A stretch of 22,979 bases of DNA from a virus, in the IMG/VR virus record IMGVR_UViG_3300036876_000097, positions 1 through 22,979 of that record. One strand, given 5' to 3'. The notes below the pieces were generated by a model that had not been told where the DNA came from, made no database searches, and saw only the letters and a list, made by a program, of their open reading frames with translations. The translations under genes were made by a program, and so were the position numbers. This document shows positions 15,461 through 22,841 of this stretch, piece after piece (the first letter of the stretch is position 1; each line of letters begins with the position of its first letter).

Positions 15461-16249
15461 TTAGTACCCGCTCACGTTATAGGCTACGCCGTTCGCAGCC
15501 TGGGAGAAAGACGGCGTGAACTCGAAGAACATCTCCGGCGTCGGCGTCAGCGGCGAAGTGGAACCCGTCCACCCCTTGCCTGCGCCGACCGTCGCGGCGT
15601 ACAGCGGGTCATTGGTGTTCCATCCTAGGAAGTGAGCGATCTGTAACCCTGGCGTTGCCTGAATGTCTAGGAAGTAATACATCTGGCCCAACGGAAGGCC
15701 GTTCGTGCCAGTCCCGAGCAGGAGAGTAATGCCGCCTAGTTGCCCGCCTGCCAGAGCTTCAAGCGTGGCGAATGAACGCGTCGTACCACCGTAGAAGCGC
15801 GCAGCGAAGATGTTCCCGCTGGCGCTGTCCACCGGGACAACGCCGTACCCCGTCGTCGGGTCATTCGGATAAAGCTGAGACTCGCCGTATGGATACGGGA
15901 TGTTGGCTGGAAAAAGAGTGGCGGGGGTCTGCGGAAACTGCGACGCGTTGCTCGCGGCGTTGCAAAGCGCCACGCCATACACGCCGGCAGTGGCGCCCCC
16001 GCTCGCGTGATTGGACTGGTAATAGTTCGACGAGCTGGCCTGGTCGGCCGCGAGCAGCTCGCGAACCACAGGCGCGCCCGACCCACTGTAGGTTGCCCCT
16101 ACCGTCTGTACGAGGATGTCCCCCTGCATGATCTGCCCGCTGGCGGTCGCAGTGGACGCACCGTTGGCGCTGATAGGGAGCAAACCAGTTATCCGGTTAG
16201 CAGCGACCGTTTTCCCGCCCTGCTGATATGCGAACCGTACACCCGGCAT
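15461..16249 (-). CDS. Virion structural candidate upstream of the capsid gene
   Basis: A 262-residue protein, rich in Gly, Ala, Thr, Ser, Pro and aromatics and nearly free of charged residues, starting at an ATG after a GGAAAG site. It appears beta-rich, with VRFAYQQGGKTVA at the start and a C-terminal GVAYNVSGY. Tyr/Asn/Pro-rich loops fill the centre (SSSNYYQSNHASGG). It is placed between the scaffold-side genes and the major capsid gene, where decoration, head-fibre or minor capsid proteins are often found. I do not recognise the family, so decoration or capsid-stabilising is an inference from composition and location. Confidence 0.75.
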   Translation of the reverse strand: MPGVRFAYQQGGKTVAANRITGLLPISANGASTATASGQIMQGDILVQTVGATYSGSGAPVVRELLAADQASSSNYYQSNHASGGATAGVYGVALCNAASNASQFPQTPATLFPANIPYPYGESQLYPNDPTTGYGVVPVDSASGNIFAARFYGGTTRSFATLEALAGGQLGGITLLLGTGTNGLPLGQMYYFLDIQATPGLQIAHFLGWNTNDPLYAATVGAGKGWTGSTSPLTPTPEMFFEFTPSFSQAANGVAYNVSGY

Positions 16250-16254
16250 AGTAT

Positions 16255-17184
16255 CTACTTTCCTTTCCCGGCTCGGTTTCGGACCTGGCCGAGTGCTGAT
16301 CGTGGATTGATTTCCGGCGCGAACCCGACACCCGAGTTGGAGTACGAACGCGGCTTCTCATTGCGTTTGACCTCTTCGAGCATTCTTGCTCTTATCGGGT
16401 CCTTCGCACTCCGTCCGGCCAGGAGAATATCTACCATTTCCTCCTGTGTTTTGGGTGCGGCGCGCGGCCCGAGGCGATATTGCTCGGACTCGACCCTCGG
16501 ATCTATCCCACGGCGCCTCATGGCAAGCTCGGCTTCCATGAGCGACATGCCCGCCGTGGGGCTCGACCCACCCACCATCCCGGTCTCATGATGATAGCGG
16601 GATATTTCTTCTTTCATGGCGATCCGCTCGTCGATCGTCATCTGCTCCCACTGTTCCGCGGGGAATTGCCCGCCGGACGGCGTCATGTGCTGGTTAATAG
16701 GAGGGCGTGTAACCTGCCCCGTCTGGAGATTGACCCTCTGCCCGCTCTCGCGGGCTTCCTTCACCTCTTTATCCCGCTTTTCTTGCTCCTTCCGATGTCT
16801 CATCGGGATCGCCATCATCACGTAGTCTTTTCCCAAGTTCACGACGTCGCCCTTGCCATCCGGCGGCTTGACGAGGAAGGAGCCTTCGTGTTCGGACTCG
16901 ATCTCCGTGGGGCGATCGTCCCTATCGTAGTAATTGGGATTCCGGCATGGATACAAATAGAATTCAGTACCGATCCCTGTCACATTATTTGCCTTGTCCA
17001 GCTTTTCGCAGTAGGCCTTGGTAAACTTTCGAGTAGTCCAGTCCTGGGGACGCTCCCACGGCGGGCAATTTCTGTCCAGGTTACAACTCCGTTCCTTCAT
17101 CGTGCCGTCTTCCACGTGTGTCGTGCCACCGCGAGGTCTCGCGCCATCCATCACGTGCTGTTCCGGCATTGCATCAGTTGCCAT
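16255..17184 (-). CDS. Uncharacterised charged protein between scaffold and capsid genes
   Basis: A 309-residue hydrophilic protein. The start ATG at 17184 overlaps the scaffold stop (TAATG) and has GAGG 8 bases upstream. The N-terminal part carries four Cys (residues about 33-79, with CNLDRNCPPW and YCEKLDK), possibly a small metal-binding fold, around a beta-rich GTEFYLYPCRNPNYY. Residues about 125-150 are a highly charged helix (RHRKEQEKRDKEVKEARESG). The C-terminal third is basic and Gly/Arg/Lys-rich. It may be a second scaffold, a capsid assembly factor or a minor head protein. No family was recognised, and the Cys-based metal site is a guess. Confidence 0.75.
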   Translation of the reverse strand: MATDAMPEQHVMDGARPRGGTTHVEDGTMKERSCNLDRNCPPWERPQDWTTRKFTKAYCEKLDKANNVTGIGTEFYLYPCRNPNYYDRDDRPTEIESEHEGSFLVKPPDGKGDVVNLGKDYVMMAIPMRHRKEQEKRDKEVKEARESGQRVNLQTGQVTRPPINQHMTPSGGQFPAEQWEQMTIDERIAMKEEISRYHHETGMVGGSSPTAGMSLMEAELAMRRRGIDPRVESEQYRLGPRAAPKTQEEMVDILLAGRSAKDPIRARMLEEVKRNEKPRSYSNSGVGFAPEINPRSALGQVRNRAGKGK

Positions 17185-18026
17185 TAGATTGTCCTCGTTC
17201 CTTTCACAACGCCCGGCGTCTTGACGGCCTCTTCTGCTTCCTCTCGCGACAGGCCGTACTCTTTTACGTAGTAGTCAATCGGCGACGAACTTCTCGTCAC
17301 GCTGGACGGGGAGCCTCCGCCGGTGCTAACCGGCGTCCGCTGCGGCGCCGCCAACTGAGGCTGCCGCGGCGCCGGCTGCTTCTTTGAACCGTTCCACGCC
17401 TTGATGAAGTCCTCAACGGCTTCGTCACCGCGTGTTTCAGAGTCCCGGACAACCTCGGTAAAGAGCGCAGCCCGGATCATGCCCGGTTGATGCCGCTTAT
17501 CAGCAGCAACTTGCTGTAGATTGCGGGATATTCCAGCTCCGTACCGCTCCACCAACTCTTGGCGTCCTGCCAAGAGGCGCGTCATCTGCATTTGAGCAGA
17601 GGAAGTGGCCTGCATCTCGTTCCGAACCGTGTTTTGCGTTATGGCCATCAGACGACGCGTATATTGGACAGGATCGAACGTATCCAGCGTGGGATCGATA
17701 AGTGGCGCTAACTCGTCGATGTCCGATTGCAGGATAGCTTCTGTCCCCGGAATATCCGGGGTAGGAACAGGCTTGGGCGCTACTTGGGATGCTTGGGAAG
17801 GTTCGGCTTGACTGCCACCGTACCCATTGGCGGGCCCTTGATCACCGGCGGCGCCTTGGTCGCCGGCGCCTGCGTCTTCGGACTCAAAATCTTCGTCTTC
17901 ATTCTCAGAACCTCCATCGTCCAGAAGATTGTCTTCGGGCTCATCAAGATCATCTTGGGGGAAGCCCTGCCCGCTGGGAGTCTGCAAATCGTCCTCGGAT
18001 TGCGACTGTTGTGTTAGGTCGCTCAT
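17184..18026 (-). CDS. Scaffolding protein (probable)
   Basis: A 280-residue protein with GAGG 6 bases before the ATG. The first 60 residues are extremely acidic and disordered (DDLDEPEDNLLDDGGSENED). A Pro/Gln/Ala linker follows, then a helical region (about 95-200) with likely coiled-coil character, and a Pro/Arg/Gln linker. The C-terminal helix (SPIDYYVKEYGLSREEAEEA) ends in a basic tail. The acidic N-terminus, helical core and small helical C-terminus, placed directly between portal and capsid genes, are hallmarks of phage scaffolding proteins, which guide capsid assembly and leave before maturation. There is no protease motif. Its first 77 bases overlap the preceding small gene in another frame. 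Confidence 0.8.
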   Translation of the reverse strand: MSDLTQQSQSEDDLQTPSGQGFPQDDLDEPEDNLLDDGGSENEDEDFESEDAGAGDQGAAGDQGPANGYGGSQAEPSQASQVAPKPVPTPDIPGTEAILQSDIDELAPLIDPTLDTFDPVQYTRRLMAITQNTVRNEMQATSSAQMQMTRLLAGRQELVERYGAGISRNLQQVAADKRHQPGMIRAALFTEVVRDSETRGDEAVEDFIKAWNGSKKQPAPRQPQLAAPQRTPVSTGGGSPSSVTRSSSPIDYYVKEYGLSREEAEEAVKTPGVVKGTRTI

Positions 18027-18273
18027 CTGTTTCCTCTTGCTTTCCGGCCTTTGTCGCTGCTCGGGATGCCTTTGTAGGCGTTTCTAGAACATCCGTCAGC
18101 ACAGCGATCTGGCCTTGAATGTAACGAACATCCTCGATAGAGCCGCTGATCGCCAACTTCTCGTACAAGGACTTCCGGCGCTCGCTCAACAACGGCACAA
18201 CAAGATACGTCCATGCGGGGCTAGCCTTGAGCTGCGCCCACGACACTTCCAGTGTTTCCGCGTCCGTTTCCAC
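17950..18273 (-). CDS. Small helical protein overlapping portal and scaffold genes
   Basis: A 107-residue protein starting with GTG at 18273 after GGAG 6 bases upstream. The first 70 residues (Trp-Ala-Gln-Leu...SPAWTYLVVPLL, RRKSLYEKL, then IQGQIAVLTDVLETP) follow a pattern I have seen in small proteins between phage portal and scaffold genes: two antiparallel helices ending in a Leu-x-x-x-Leu-Pro-type turn. The last 26 residues run over the scaffold start and are probably under weak constraint. The gene overlaps the portal 3' end by 53 bases and the scaffold by 77 bases. The role is unknown; an assembly helper or minor protein is possible. Confidence 0.65.
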   Translation of the reverse strand: METDAETLEVSWAQLKASPAWTYLVVPLLSERRKSLYEKLAISGSIEDVRYIQGQIAVLTDVLETPTKASRAATKAGKQEETDERPNTTVAIRGRFADSQRAGLPPR

Positions 18274-20092
18274 TTGATGCTCCGTTCATCGACATTGGGG
18301 ACGGCACAGGCGATGCTTGGGCCTGACCTGAAACTTCAGGACGTTCACCGATGTAATCTTCAGGATCGTGGACGTCAATATCGATCAAAACTTGCCGGCT
18401 GGCATACCAGAGATGTTCAAGATCCTTGGGGTCCGCAACCTTACCTTTTGTCTCAAGATAGCCGGTTGCAATCTGGAGGGCCATTTGCGCTTTGTTTATA
18501 CGGGCCTCCGAATTGGCGCTTGACGTGGATCCCATGGCGCGATAGATGTAATTTCCTTTCAAGGTTGACATCGTTAACTTTTTGCCGCGGCCCTGATCGT
18601 CCGCGAAAGCGATGGGCTCGTCATCCCCCATTTTGTCCTGGCAAAGAGTGATGAGCCATGCGAAGAGTTCGTTCGCCCCGCGCAGGAAGTTCGATATCAT
18701 GCAATCCTGAAGGCTCGCCGCCGTCGCCTGAACCTGCTTCATTTCCTCGTTCTTGCGGACTTTGCCCTGGAGTTGTCCAAATCCTCCAGAATAAAGCCCT
18801 TCGGCTCTGGCATCAAGGATTCCCTGCAGCTCAAGGCCGAGACGCGCGTTGCTTTCCATCCGCATAGGCTCCATCTCCTCAAGACTCGTCTTGCATTTGT
18901 AGACAGAACCGGGTCCAAACTCAAAATCTTCATTGTCTTTCAGGCTGCTTTCAAGCGCCTTGAATGTCGGAGACATCTCAATATTGAGGCCGTCGATAAC
19001 GGCGCGAATGTTCGCGTTCCCTTGACACTGAAGAGAGTCAAGTTCACTGGCAAGACAGCGCGTGTACATGCTGCCGGGCTCTTTGCCGGTGTGGAACTTC
19101 ACGTAGGGACGGCGCGAGTACGGAGAAAAATCGATCCGCAGAAATATCTTGGGTTCAGACTTAGAGCAAACGCATTCGAGTTCCGTATTCCACAGGTACT
19201 CTGGGAGCTTGAGCGATCCGTCAACATCTTGAAGAACGGGCATCTTCGTGTACCACAAGAAGAACTCGTAGAACTCAGACTCGCTCTGTTCGCCGGTCCC
19301 CCACTGAATATCCACGTGCTCTTGCTGCTGGCTCATCCTGGTATCGGTAGGATGGTGCGCGAGCAGCGTCATAACGGAGTCTCGATCGTATCCGTAATCC
19401 TCGATACCGACCAGCAAATCTTGCTTCGTGAGGTATATCCGCTCGCCAAAACCTACCGCGGATTGAGGGTCTTTGGAGGCAAAAGGATAGTGGTAGATGT
19501 TCCCTGTATCTACGACCTCAACGTCCGGGCCTCGGTAATCTACCTCTTTCGTGCCGACAAGAACCTTCTCGTAAGCAACGCGTCCTTCTTCCGGGTGCTC
19601 GACGATTTCGCCAGTTTCAAGGTCCCGATATTGGACCGACCGCATAACCCTCTGAGTCTCTTTCCATCCCACCCGTATGAAGGCGGCTGGATAGCGCGCG
19701 GCATTGTAGTAAGCATCTGCCAATCGATCGCCTAAATTGATTTCGGCGCCCTTGGACGCAAGGAAATCTTCCTGGATTTCGGCGCTCTCTTTGTCTGCGG
19801 GGTCCACCGCGTCAACAAGACAAAGCGGTGACTTGTGAAATATCGCAGTACCCTGGGCGTCGGTGAAGAGGAGGGCTTTTAGAGTAAGGGGGTCATCTAC
19901 CGTTGCGGCATTTTGCCAGCGCGTCGGCCCGGACTGCTGTCCCAAGAGGCCGTCTATCTGCGCGTTGTATTGCAGCAACAGCTCGTCGCGCGTCGAAGCC
20001 GACTGGACGGCGGTCTCTATGTTTCTGACTATTTCTTCCTGGACTTCGGTCAGAAGCTCCTCGGAAATATCTAGATGAAACTCTGCAGGCAA
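18221..20092 (-). CDS. Portal protein
   Basis: A 623-residue protein starting with TTG at 20092, with a GGAGGGAG tract 8 bases upstream that lies in a hairpin arm. An acidic N-terminal helix is followed by an alpha/beta region with QVTQRVMRSVQY-like strands (KETQRVMRSVQYRDL, about 153-167) and a GNIYHYPFASKDP loop typical of the portal wing. The region around SPYSRRPYVKFHTGKEPGSMY (Tyr-Ser-Arg-Arg-Pro-Tyr) and the long helix EMSPTFKALESSLKDNEDF are typical of P22-like portals. The C-terminus is Gly/Ser/Pro-rich. The dodecameric portal is the DNA channel and terminase docking site. Its size and position after terminase fit; the family assignment is good, the exact subfamily uncertain. Confidence 0.85.
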   Translation of the reverse strand: MPAEFHLDISEELLTEVQEEIVRNIETAVQSASTRDELLLQYNAQIDGLLGQQSGPTRWQNAATVDDPLTLKALLFTDAQGTAIFHKSPLCLVDAVDPADKESAEIQEDFLASKGAEINLGDRLADAYYNAARYPAAFIRVGWKETQRVMRSVQYRDLETGEIVEHPEEGRVAYEKVLVGTKEVDYRGPDVEVVDTGNIYHYPFASKDPQSAVGFGERIYLTKQDLLVGIEDYGYDRDSVMTLLAHHPTDTRMSQQQEHVDIQWGTGEQSESEFYEFFLWYTKMPVLQDVDGSLKLPEYLWNTELECVCSKSEPKIFLRIDFSPYSRRPYVKFHTGKEPGSMYTRCLASELDSLQCQGNANIRAVIDGLNIEMSPTFKALESSLKDNEDFEFGPGSVYKCKTSLEEMEPMRMESNARLGLELQGILDARAEGLYSGGFGQLQGKVRKNEEMKQVQATAASLQDCMISNFLRGANELFAWLITLCQDKMGDDEPIAFADDQGRGKKLTMSTLKGNYIYRAMGSTSSANSEARINKAQMALQIATGYLETKGKVADPKDLEHLWYASRQVLIDIDVHDPEDYIGERPEVSGQAQASPVPSPMSMNGASSGNGRGNTGSVVGAAQG

Positions 20093-20136
20093 GCGAAAGG
20101 CTCCCTCCGTCTGTGTAGGAAGTGGGAGCCTTTCGC
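20093..20136 (-). promoter_or_regulatory. Perfect 13-bp hairpin abutting the portal start codon
   Basis: Arms GCGAAAGGCTCCC (20093-20105) and GGGAGCCTTTCGC (20124-20136) are exact inverted repeats separated by 18 bases. In the minus-strand transcript the 3' arm ends directly at the TTG start of the portal gene and contains the GGGAG ribosome site. The hairpin would therefore hide the site when folded, suggesting translational control or coupling. No run of T follows either strand, so it is not a standard terminator. Confidence 0.85.
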
Positions 20137-20175
20137 GCTACAGCCTCCAGATGGATCGCCCCATGTTCCTATTAG

Positions 20176-20337
20176 CTACTTATGGCCCTTGCGAGGATGT
20201 TTGCGTCGATTCATAGCTACCACTTCCCTTCTATGGAATTTTTCGGCAGGGGTATTGCGAAACGCTACTCGACCTGCCGGGACATAAAAATCTTGTGCCT
20301 TTACACCTTCAAATGAGAGGCCACGAACGCCGTTCAT
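20176..20337 (-). CDS. Possible small leader ORF (53 residues), uncertain
   Basis: An open frame from the ATG at 20337 to 20176 encodes 53 residues with a central YVPAGRVAFRN segment and a very basic end (MNRRKHPRKGHK). It lies downstream of the promoter-like site and upstream of the portal gene. The only Shine-Dalgarno candidate (AGAGG) is just 2 bases before the ATG and sits in the palindrome at 20316-20344, so translation would be poor or regulated. A TTG at 20406 would extend the frame to 76 residues with a hydrophobic start, but would run through the promoter. It could be a small basic protein, a coupling leader or noncoding. No family recognised. Confidence 0.3.
   Translation of the reverse strand: MNGVRGLSFEGVKAQDFYVPAGRVAFRNTPAEKFHRREVVAMNRRKHPRKGHK
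20244..20279 (-). promoter_or_regulatory. Third inverted repeat in the portal leader
   Basis: CGGCAGG (20244-20250) and CCTGCCG (20273-20279) are exact 7-bp inverted repeats with a 22-base loop. It lies between the two stronger hairpins in the leader and overlaps the possible leader ORF. It may be chance, but it adds to the structure of this region. Confidence 0.45.
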
Positions 20338-20344
20338 GGCCTCT
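20316..20344 (-). promoter_or_regulatory. 29-base interrupted palindrome downstream of the promoter-like site
   Basis: Outer arms AGAGGCCA and TGGCCTCT (8 bp) and inner arms GAACG and CGTTC are symmetrical about one central base, with a single mismatch between the arms. It begins about 20 bases downstream of the likely transcription start. As DNA it suits a dimeric regulator binding site; as RNA it would form a strong 5' hairpin. It has no T tract after it, so it is not a classical terminator. Which role applies cannot be told from sequence. Confidence 0.6.
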
Positions 20345-20371
20345 AGCAACACGAGGAGAGAACATCTATAG

Positions 20372-20399
20372 AATATACCTATCCATAGTGGCAAGTCAA
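20372..20399 (-). promoter_or_regulatory. Sigma70-like promoter for the head-tail operon
   Basis: On the minus strand, TTGACT (20399-20394) is followed after 16 bases by TATATT (20377-20372), close to the sigma70 consensus TTGACA-N17-TATAAT. It sits just downstream of the 112-residue gene and upstream of the portal, in the only sizeable intergenic gap. The expected start of transcription is around 20364-20366. This separates a terminase transcript from a head and tail transcript. It is a motif match only and has not been tested. Confidence 0.6.
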
Positions 20400-20412
20400 T
20401 TAGCAAAACCTT

Positions 20413-20751
20413 CTAAATCAGCGCATTGCGCTTTTCAGCCACGGCGCCCCGAAGGACGTTCACGATAGCCTCCGCGTGCGCTTCATAAACCATCTCGCAA
20501 AACCAATCACAACGAATGTCCCGGCGCACCAGAAAAAGAACGCAAGGTTCGTCGTAGATGTAAGAGCGCCGGCCTGGTCTATGATCTTGCCTGAGAACCC
20601 ATTGATGCTTTTCTACAAGCGCTTCCGTGTCTCGCCACAACTTGAGACGGTCGCACCAGGTAGCATAACACGTAATCGGCGCCAGGTCTACCGAGTACCG
20701 TTCCGAGATCTTATGGGTTGTTAGGAACTGACGAAGCGGCACATCAACCAT
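20413..20751 (-). CDS. Uncharacterised small protein after the terminase
   Basis: A 112-residue protein, third in the terminase-led group. It is rich in Trp, Cys and Arg, with CYATWCDRLKLWRD (about 28-41), a SYIYDEPCVLFLVRRD strand pair, and a C-terminal helix (EMVYEAHAEAIVNVLR). The ATG at 20751 follows AGAGG without a spacer, so translation may begin instead at the GTG three codons later, which would have 9 bases of spacing. It could be a small alpha/beta nucleic-acid or regulatory protein, but no motif identifies it. Confidence 0.65.
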   Translation of the reverse strand: MVDVPLRQFLTTHKISERYSVDLAPITCYATWCDRLKLWRDTEALVEKHQWVLRQDHRPGRRSYIYDEPCVLFLVRRDIRCDWFCEMVYEAHAEAIVNVLRGAVAEKRNALI

Positions 20752-20756
20752 CCTCT

Positions 20757-20772
20757 ACTCACAAATGTGAGT
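20757..20772. repeat. Short inverted repeat between two small genes
   Basis: ACTCAC and GTGAGT arms of 6 bp around a 4-base loop, immediately before the AGAGG site of the 112-residue gene and just after the stop of the 68-residue gene. It is short and could be chance or a minor translational control element. Confidence 0.35.
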
Positions 20773-20775
20773 GTT

Positions 20776-20982
20776 TTAATCGTTGTTGCTTCGGGCACGG
20801 ATCGTATTCGCGATCTGAGAGGCGCACCCCCAGTGGTAAATGCGGCCTTCCTCTGCGATCAACGCGCAAGATTCCCGTTCGGCGCGAACAGACTCTAAAA
20901 TACCTTGCTTTATGCGGTCTTCCAGCCATTCCAACTGGTCCTGGCTAAAGTTCCACGACGTCGCGGCCCTTATCACTTTCAT
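20776..20982 (-). CDS. Small phage protein of the terminase operon, function unknown
   Basis: A 68-residue protein whose ATG overlaps the terminase stop (ATGA), so it is translationally coupled. The sequence is a likely two-helix protein: QDQLEWLEDRIKQGILESVRAERESCALIAEE followed by IANTIRAR. The Arg-Glu-x-Cys-Ala-x-Ile-Ala-Glu pattern with a C-terminal Ile-Arg-Ala-Arg recurs in many small uncharacterised phage proteins. Role unknown; the coupling suggests it acts with, or is needed in proportion to, the terminase. Confidence 0.7.
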   Translation of the reverse strand: MKVIRAATSWNFSQDQLEWLEDRIKQGILESVRAERESCALIAEEGRIYHWGCASQIANTIRARSNND

Positions 20983-22829
20983 CTGCGTCTACCCGTCCTC
21001 TCCCCAGGATATAACGGCTCCCGGCGACGGCCCGTTAGCTCTTTGCTCATCCCGCGCGAGCGCTTCTGCGGCGGGTGCCAGCCCAACGTACAGAAGTACA
21101 TCGCCGTAATACCGTGGTCGTCTCGCGAGATAACCTTCTCGGGACCAACCGGCGTCAGCCCTTCTTCCCAGGCTTTTTGCTCACGTTGTTTCCGGCTGTC
21201 ATAGCGATACACGCCCATCTCAAGCCCGAGCGCATACTGCATCCATCCGTTCGGGTTGTTTCTTCCCTTACCTTGTACGGGGACCTCCTGAAGCGCCTTG
21301 CTTTTCAGGAACATCAACGAAGGCATACCGATCTGGTACTTCCCTGTATCGGGGTCTTCGTCGCCTTCCTCTTCAAGATAAACATGGGGCATCGACGGGT
21401 CCCCATGCAATAGGCTATGGACGTGCATCCAGGATGTCTGCGTGCGATAGGACGATGGAGTCTGGCAGGGGATGCCCCATGTCGAGAACTCGTCCAGAAT
21501 CGTCTTCAGGTCTGGGCCGGACTTCTGATTGCTGCTCACGGGGTCAATCCAGTACTCTACGTTGCGCCAGCCGGCCGTTTTCTCAAGGATGAGGTTTGCA
21601 ATATCCTGCCATACCAGACCCTTGACATATATCTCGTCGAAACCGAGTAGATGCTTCACCGGATCAAAAGGATCCCCGGTCGGAGTCTCGACAAAGAATT
21701 CAACAGCCCAAGGGGAGCTCGCGCCGGCGGTATCGATCCCGACGATCAACTTCCAGTGTTCCTTAATGCACTCGGGAAACGGCTTGTCGAGTTTATCAAG
21801 CTGCCAATACTTGACCACATCATCAATATCGACGAGGTTCCGTTTCATCGAAAAATACGGTTCGCCAAAGACCAGCAGATCGATCGGATCGAACGACCCC
21901 ATAACCATCCTTCTTCGGAGCGAATCGTCCATCTGATAGTTGTCGAGCATGCTCTCGATGTAGCCCTTCGCGTTTTTCGTGTTGGTGGTCGAGCCCGACG
22001 CTACCGCATAATACACGGAGCCGTCTGCTCCTATGCGCTCCCATTCTTCATACTTCGCGCCGAGGCCTAGAGGGTCATCCTCCGGCCTCACCAGCCAGGT
22101 AACTTTCGGTGACTGGCGCATCGGCGAGTCTTTTATCCATGTAGCCCAAACCCAGTTATGGCCGCTGGGGTTCTGTTCTGCAATGACAATACGCGGATAG
22201 TTCCTACTCGGCGTTCTCATGCGCTGAAGGAGCATGTTGAAGATCGCGCGCCCCTTCTGGTTATCGTTGCCGCCGATTTCGGACGCTTCGCACAAATGCA
22301 TAACCGTACAGGAGAAGCCTTTAACCTTGCTCGGATCATCAAAAGCGTGAAAGGTCCACGTAGATCCGTTCTTAAACGTGTAGACCCGGGTCTTGAGATT
22401 GATGCGCTCGATAAGCGGGCTATCGTCAGGCAAGATCTCGCGAAGCGACGGCCACCCAAATTGGTCTATGTAATAGTCGTACGGGTAAATAGACCATACT
22501 GAAATCTTGGGATACTTCCTCACGATGCTCAGCATCTCCACGAAACACCCGATGGACTTTCCGGACCCCACGCCGCCCGAATGGAGCATGTACCACGTTT
22601 TATCCTTCATCGGAGTCTTACCGCTCGGGGAGATCTTGTTATGGATCGCTAGCTGATGCGGAAGGATCTCGCGGGACACGGTTATGGTCCCGTCTTCATT
22701 TAACACTTCTCGCGGAGGATACATGGACGCAAGCGTATAAGGTTCCGTCATGCCCTCCAGCGCGTCCGTAATGGATTGGTGGGTAGAGGACAACCACCTT
22801 GCACTTGCTAAGAGAGTCCGGTTTGGCAC
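20979..22829 (-). CDS. terL: Terminase large subunit (ATPase and nuclease)
   Basis: A 616-residue protein. Walker A is HSGGVGSGKS (about 83-92), Walker B the hydrophobic CTVMHLCEASE (about 174-184), and the coupling motif IVIAEQNPSG (about 214-223). The nuclease domain begins at VGIDTAGASSPWAV (about 363-376), where Asp366 is the first metal-binding acidic residue, with another at YWIDPVSSNQ (about 427-436). The C-terminus is basic with two TGRRR motifs. It packages DNA into the prohead through the portal. The start is GTG at 22829 with AGGGG 6 bases upstream; an ATG at residue 27 is possible. It is the first complete gene of the late cluster; no small terminase subunit is seen in the window. 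Confidence 0.92.
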   Translation of the reverse strand: MPNRTLLASARWLSSTHQSITDALEGMTEPYTLASMYPPREVLNEDGTITVSREILPHQLAIHNKISPSGKTPMKDKTWYMLHSGGVGSGKSIGCFVEMLSIVRKYPKISVWSIYPYDYYIDQFGWPSLREILPDDSPLIERINLKTRVYTFKNGSTWTFHAFDDPSKVKGFSCTVMHLCEASEIGGNDNQKGRAIFNMLLQRMRTPSRNYPRIVIAEQNPSGHNWVWATWIKDSPMRQSPKVTWLVRPEDDPLGLGAKYEEWERIGADGSVYYAVASGSTTNTKNAKGYIESMLDNYQMDDSLRRRMVMGSFDPIDLLVFGEPYFSMKRNLVDIDDVVKYWQLDKLDKPFPECIKEHWKLIVGIDTAGASSPWAVEFFVETPTGDPFDPVKHLLGFDEIYVKGLVWQDIANLILEKTAGWRNVEYWIDPVSSNQKSGPDLKTILDEFSTWGIPCQTPSSYRTQTSWMHVHSLLHGDPSMPHVYLEEEGDEDPDTGKYQIGMPSLMFLKSKALQEVPVQGKGRNNPNGWMQYALGLEMGVYRYDSRKQREQKAWEEGLTPVGPEKVISRDDHGITAMYFCTLGWHPPQKRSRGMSKELTGRRREPLYPGERTGRRR

Positions 22830-22841
22830 AAGGCACCCCTG

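Noticed and set aside
18773-19735. 320-codon plus-strand frame
   Set aside because: It lies wholly antisense to the portal gene, which has family features and a ribosome site. Long antisense frames are common in GC-rich coding DNA.
20093-20344. Hairpins considered as intrinsic terminators
   Set aside because: None is followed by a run of T on either strand, and the downstream genes continue in the same direction.
20093-20412. Search for a tRNA or other structured RNA gene
   Set aside because: No cloverleaf, T-loop GTTCRA-type motif or CCA end could be found; the region is better read as a regulatory leader.
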